DNA of 64,000 bases from Terriglobia bacterium (lineage in GTDB: Bacteria; Acidobacteriota; Terriglobia; Terriglobales; Acidobacteriaceae), in NCBI GenBank assembly GCA_032252755.1, contig JAVUPY010000052.1:186001-250000 (forward strand), in the 5' to 3' direction. The notes beneath the pieces were generated by a model. The model worked only from the letters and a program-made list of their open reading frames with translations. It did not search any database and was not told where the DNA came from. Of this stretch, positions 61,645 through 64,000 are shown piece by piece; within the stretch, counting starts at the first letter, position 1; each line of letters opens with the position of its first letter. The position numbers and the translations under genes are program-made.

Positions 61645-62886
61645 ATGACAGCCGAAAAACCGACTCTTGCAGCAGATACTGTTGAGCCGCCGTCCTCTGA
61701 GGTCCCGGAGCTACGCGACCGGCGCCCGAAACCGGAGGGCGTTGTGCCAAAGCAGAGCCAGGCTTACGTCATCGCCGGATTGGCGGTACTGATTCTGCTG
61801 GCAGTGATGTTCTCCAACAATCGCGCCAAGCCTGCCGCGAAGCCGAGCGCCGCGGCTCCGGCGGTCTTCTCCAGCGACGCGAATCAGCGCAACATCGACG
61901 ACCTGAAACGCGACCTGACGGAAGAACAGCGGAAGAGCGAGCAACAGGCGCAGTCGCAGAAAGCTGCTGGTGCTGGAGCTTCGTCACTACCAGGCGGCGC
62001 GACGCAGCCAGGCGCAACCACAAATAATAATTCCCAGCCCCCAACCGAGCCGCCGCGTGATCCAGTGAAGGACGCAGAGCGTGCTTTGAACTTCAAAGCG
62101 CGCTTCGCGTCGAACCTCGTCCCCGTCAGTGATGCTACTGCGCATTCGGCGGCCACTCAATCGCTCGCGCTCGGGTGCTCTTTGGAAGGGGACCGGACGA
62201 CGAGCGCTCCTGCGACCGCTGTACAGAGTGCTGGCGCGACACAACAAAATGGAGCGCCCACGAAGCGCGCACCTGAAGTGAGCGTCAACTCCGCCTACGG
62301 TCAGCCCTACGTCTTGTTCGAGGGAACGACGATCGACACGGCACTGGTGAATCGCCTTGATGGTGAATTCTCCGGCCCGGTGAAGGTCATGGTCACTAAC
62401 CCGGTCTACAGCCAGGACCGACAGCACGTGCTCATCCCCGAAGGGACATTCATCCTTGGCGATGTGCAGAAAGTCTCTGGCTTCGGACAGAAACGCTTGG
62501 CGATTGTCTTCCACCGGATGCTGATGCCGGACGGCTACTCCGTCGATCTCGATCAGTTCCATGGCCTCGACCAGGTCGGCGAGACCGGCCCGAAGGACAA
62601 GGTCAACAACCACTACCTCGAAGTCTTCGGCGCTTCGATCGCGCTCGGCATCATCTCGGGTACGGCGGAAGCATCCACCAACGGCGGCTATAACCAGAGC
62701 GGCTCCGATATGTACCGGCAAGGCGTGGCATCGAGTTTGTCGCAGGAGAGCGCCCACGTCCTTGATCGCTTCATCAATGTTCCGCCGACTCTCACCATTC
62801 GCGAGGGCCATCGGATCAAGGTCTATCTGACGCAGGACTTGCTCCTGCCAGCGTATGAGAACCACACGATTCCGCCCAACATCTGA
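61645..62886 (+). CDS. virB10: Type IV secretion protein VirB10/TrbI
   Basis: A 413-residue protein spanning the envelope: short cytoplasmic N-terminus, one TM helix (YVIAGLAVLILLAVMFSNN, about 41-60), a long Pro/Gln/Ala/Thr-rich periplasmic linker, and the beta-barrel TrbI domain (LFEGTTIDTALVNRLDGEFSGPVKVMVT, VLIPEGTFILGDVQKVSGFGQKRLAIVFHRMLMPDG, LGIISGTAEA). Energises the outer-membrane core. Confidence 0.93.
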   Translation: MTAEKPTLAADTVEPPSSEVPELRDRRPKPEGVVPKQSQAYVIAGLAVLILLAVMFSNNRAKPAAKPSAAAPAVFSSDANQRNIDDLKRDLTEEQRKSEQQAQSQKAAGAGASSLPGGATQPGATTNNNSQPPTEPPRDPVKDAERALNFKARFASNLVPVSDATAHSAATQSLALGCSLEGDRTTSAPATAVQSAGATQQNGAPTKRAPEVSVNSAYGQPYVLFEGTTIDTALVNRLDGEFSGPVKVMVTNPVYSQDRQHVLIPEGTFILGDVQKVSGFGQKRLAIVFHRMLMPDGYSVDLDQFHGLDQVGETGPKDKVNNHYLEVFGASIALGIISGTAEASTNGGYNQSGSDMYRQGVASSLSQESAHVLDRFINVPPTLTIREGHRIKVYLTQDLLLPAYENHTIPPNI

Positions 62887-62948
62887 GCGGTGAACCGCAA
62901 CCACCAACGATAACTGAGCCGGCCACGGCTGGCGAAATGGAGAATTCG

Positions 62949-63779
62949 ATGAAATCAGGAAGGCTTTGCTGGCTTGTTTTTGTGTTTTCCGCATTACTCG
63001 CACCAACTGCGCACGCGCAGTGGGCGGTCTTTGATGCGAGCAACTATGCCAACGCCGTCGAGGAGTTCAAGCAGTTGCAGCAAATGTACACGACGGCCAA
63101 CCAAACCCGCGACCAGATCATTCAGGCGTACAACCTCGCCTACCAGATGTCGCGGATGCCGCAGAACCTGTATCAGCGGTACAAGTCCGACTTCTCACAG
63201 TGGACGAATCTTTCCGCCCCGAACACCTACGGCAACACGTCAGCCTGGATCGATGCCCTGAATCTCGGCAGTCCGAGCCGCGCCACGGCGGCCTACAACA
63301 ACGCGGTGATCCAACCGCAGACCTATCCGGGCAGCAGCCTCGCTGCTCAAGACTCGCTGACGCAGGCGGCGATCAAAAATCAGTACGCCACATCGGAGCT
63401 GGGCCAGGGCACGATCACCGGTACGCTGTCCACCCTAGGCACTGTGCGGTCAAACTCCGAGGCCTTCGCCCAAAAGCTCGCCAACCTCGAATCGGACACC
63501 TATTCGACCGATCCGAGCCAGCAAACCGAGATGGCCGCGCTCGGCAAGATCAACACGGCCACACTCCTGCAAATCCATTCGCAGCAGGACACCAACCAGA
63601 TCCTTGCCGCGTCCGTTGCGCAGCAAACTCTGGCCGAGAAGCAGCGTATGGACGAGCAGAACCGGCTCATCAACCAGGCGATTTACTTCCAGCAGAACTT
63701 TCCGAGCACCATGCAGCGCGTCACCGGCGGTGTGAGCAATTCAATCCAGTCGATTTCGCTGAGCACGAATGGAAGGTAA
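62949..63779 (+). CDS. VirB5/TrbJ-like type IV secretion protein
   Basis: A 276-residue exported helical protein. ATG 62949 has GGAG seven bases upstream; an earlier ATG at 62937 would add four residues. After the signal (LCWLVFVFSALLAPTAHAQW) come VFDASNYANAVEEFKQLQQMYTTANQTRDQIIQAYNLAYQMSRMP and repeated Gln/Ala/Thr-rich helices. This is the TrbJ/VirB5 pattern for a pilus-tip or assembly protein. Its place between virB10 and virB6 supports the call. Confidence 0.8.
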   Translation: MKSGRLCWLVFVFSALLAPTAHAQWAVFDASNYANAVEEFKQLQQMYTTANQTRDQIIQAYNLAYQMSRMPQNLYQRYKSDFSQWTNLSAPNTYGNTSAWIDALNLGSPSRATAAYNNAVIQPQTYPGSSLAAQDSLTQAAIKNQYATSELGQGTITGTLSTLGTVRSNSEAFAQKLANLESDTYSTDPSQQTEMAALGKINTATLLQIHSQQDTNQILAASVAQQTLAEKQRMDEQNRLINQAIYFQQNFPSTMQRVTGGVSNSIQSISLSTNGR

Positions 63780-63781
63780 CG

Positions 63782-64000
63782 ATGAATCAGAATCCATTCA
63801 CATTTCTCGGCCAGGCTATCAGCCAGTTGCTCACTACCAAGAGCGCCGCCATTCAAGCGATGGGCCTGAATATGTTTCGCGGCTTGGCAGTGATCCTGAT
63901 CGTCTGGTTCGGGGTGAAGGCCGCCCTGTCCGCCGCGCACGGACACGGCGGTTTCAACTTTGCACGATTTGCCGACCTGATCCTTCTGATCTCGTTCGGC
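63782..64000 (+). CDS. VirB6/TrbL-like inner-membrane protein (3' end outside window)
   Basis: 73 codons of an open frame that continues past the right edge. The start follows GGAAGG by 7 nt. The product begins NPFTFLGQAISQLLTTKSAAIQAMGLNMFRGLAVILIVWFGVKAALS, with TM helices forming, as in TrbL/VirB6 channel subunits. Its position after the VirB5-like gene matches Trb operons. Confidence 0.75.
   Translation, partial: MNQNPFTFLGQAISQLLTTKSAAIQAMGLNMFRGLAVILIVWFGVKAALSAAHGHGGFNFARFADLILLISFG

Overview
The window looks like the chromosome of an Acidobacteriota bacterium (class Terriglobia, Koribacter-like) carrying one end of an integrative and conjugative element (ICE). This is inferred from gene families (split F1Fo operon with b and b' subunits, DUF4197, HpnI-type glycosyltransferase, M6 and PSMA-like M28 peptidases) and from families of short spacer repeats between genes. 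No 16S rRNA gene is present, so the taxonomy stays an inference.

Positions 1-38,480 are chromosomal backbone, mostly on the minus strand. From the left: the 3' end of a 2-oxoglutarate dehydrogenase E1 gene; TrmO; a GAF protein; two secreted peptidases; a class III aminotransferase; outer-membrane-like proteins; an MBL-fold hydrolase with a zinc-finger membrane protein; 3-hydroxyacyl-CoA dehydrogenase; a PP2C phosphatase; an ATP synthase operon (b', b, delta, alpha, gamma, beta, epsilon, without a and c); an HpnI/ArnT/EamA-like lipid-glycosylation cluster; ilvD-ilvB-ilvN-ilvC; and lysC-ilvE-hom-thrC-thrB. In front of lysC I find a 30-codon leader ORF dense in Thr, Ile and Val codons, followed by mutually exclusive antiterminator and terminator pairings. 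It looks like a classical ribosome-mediated attenuator for the aspartate/branched-chain pathway.

At 38,482-38,558 lies tRNA-Pro(CGG). Immediately 3' of it, pointing toward it, is a tyrosine recombinase, so the ICE is probably integrated at the tRNA 3' end. The element contains a short excisionase-like HTH remnant, an ArdC-type protein, a ParB-like protein, a 14-kb block of metal-resistance genes and a VirB/Trb type IV secretion operon (virB2-B3-B4-B9-B10-B5-B6) that runs off the right edge. The metal block is all on the minus strand except one tiny ORF: ArsR regulator, MerTP fusion, MerP, CopZ-like Fe-S chaperone, a frameshifted MerA-like reductase, two sigma-like small proteins, CzcC, CzcB, CzcA, a PII-like protein, a Zn/Cd P-type ATPase, small membrane proteins and a CDF remnant. 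It is bracketed by two related 74-bp direct repeats, as if inserted as a cargo unit.

Two copies of a 42-bp element with AT-rich inverted arms (36/42 identical) sit upstream of the two outward-reading ICE modules: int/xis on the minus strand and virB on the plus strand. They are candidates for a shared operator that coordinates excision with conjugation. These two elements and the lysC attenuator are the most interesting observations in the window.
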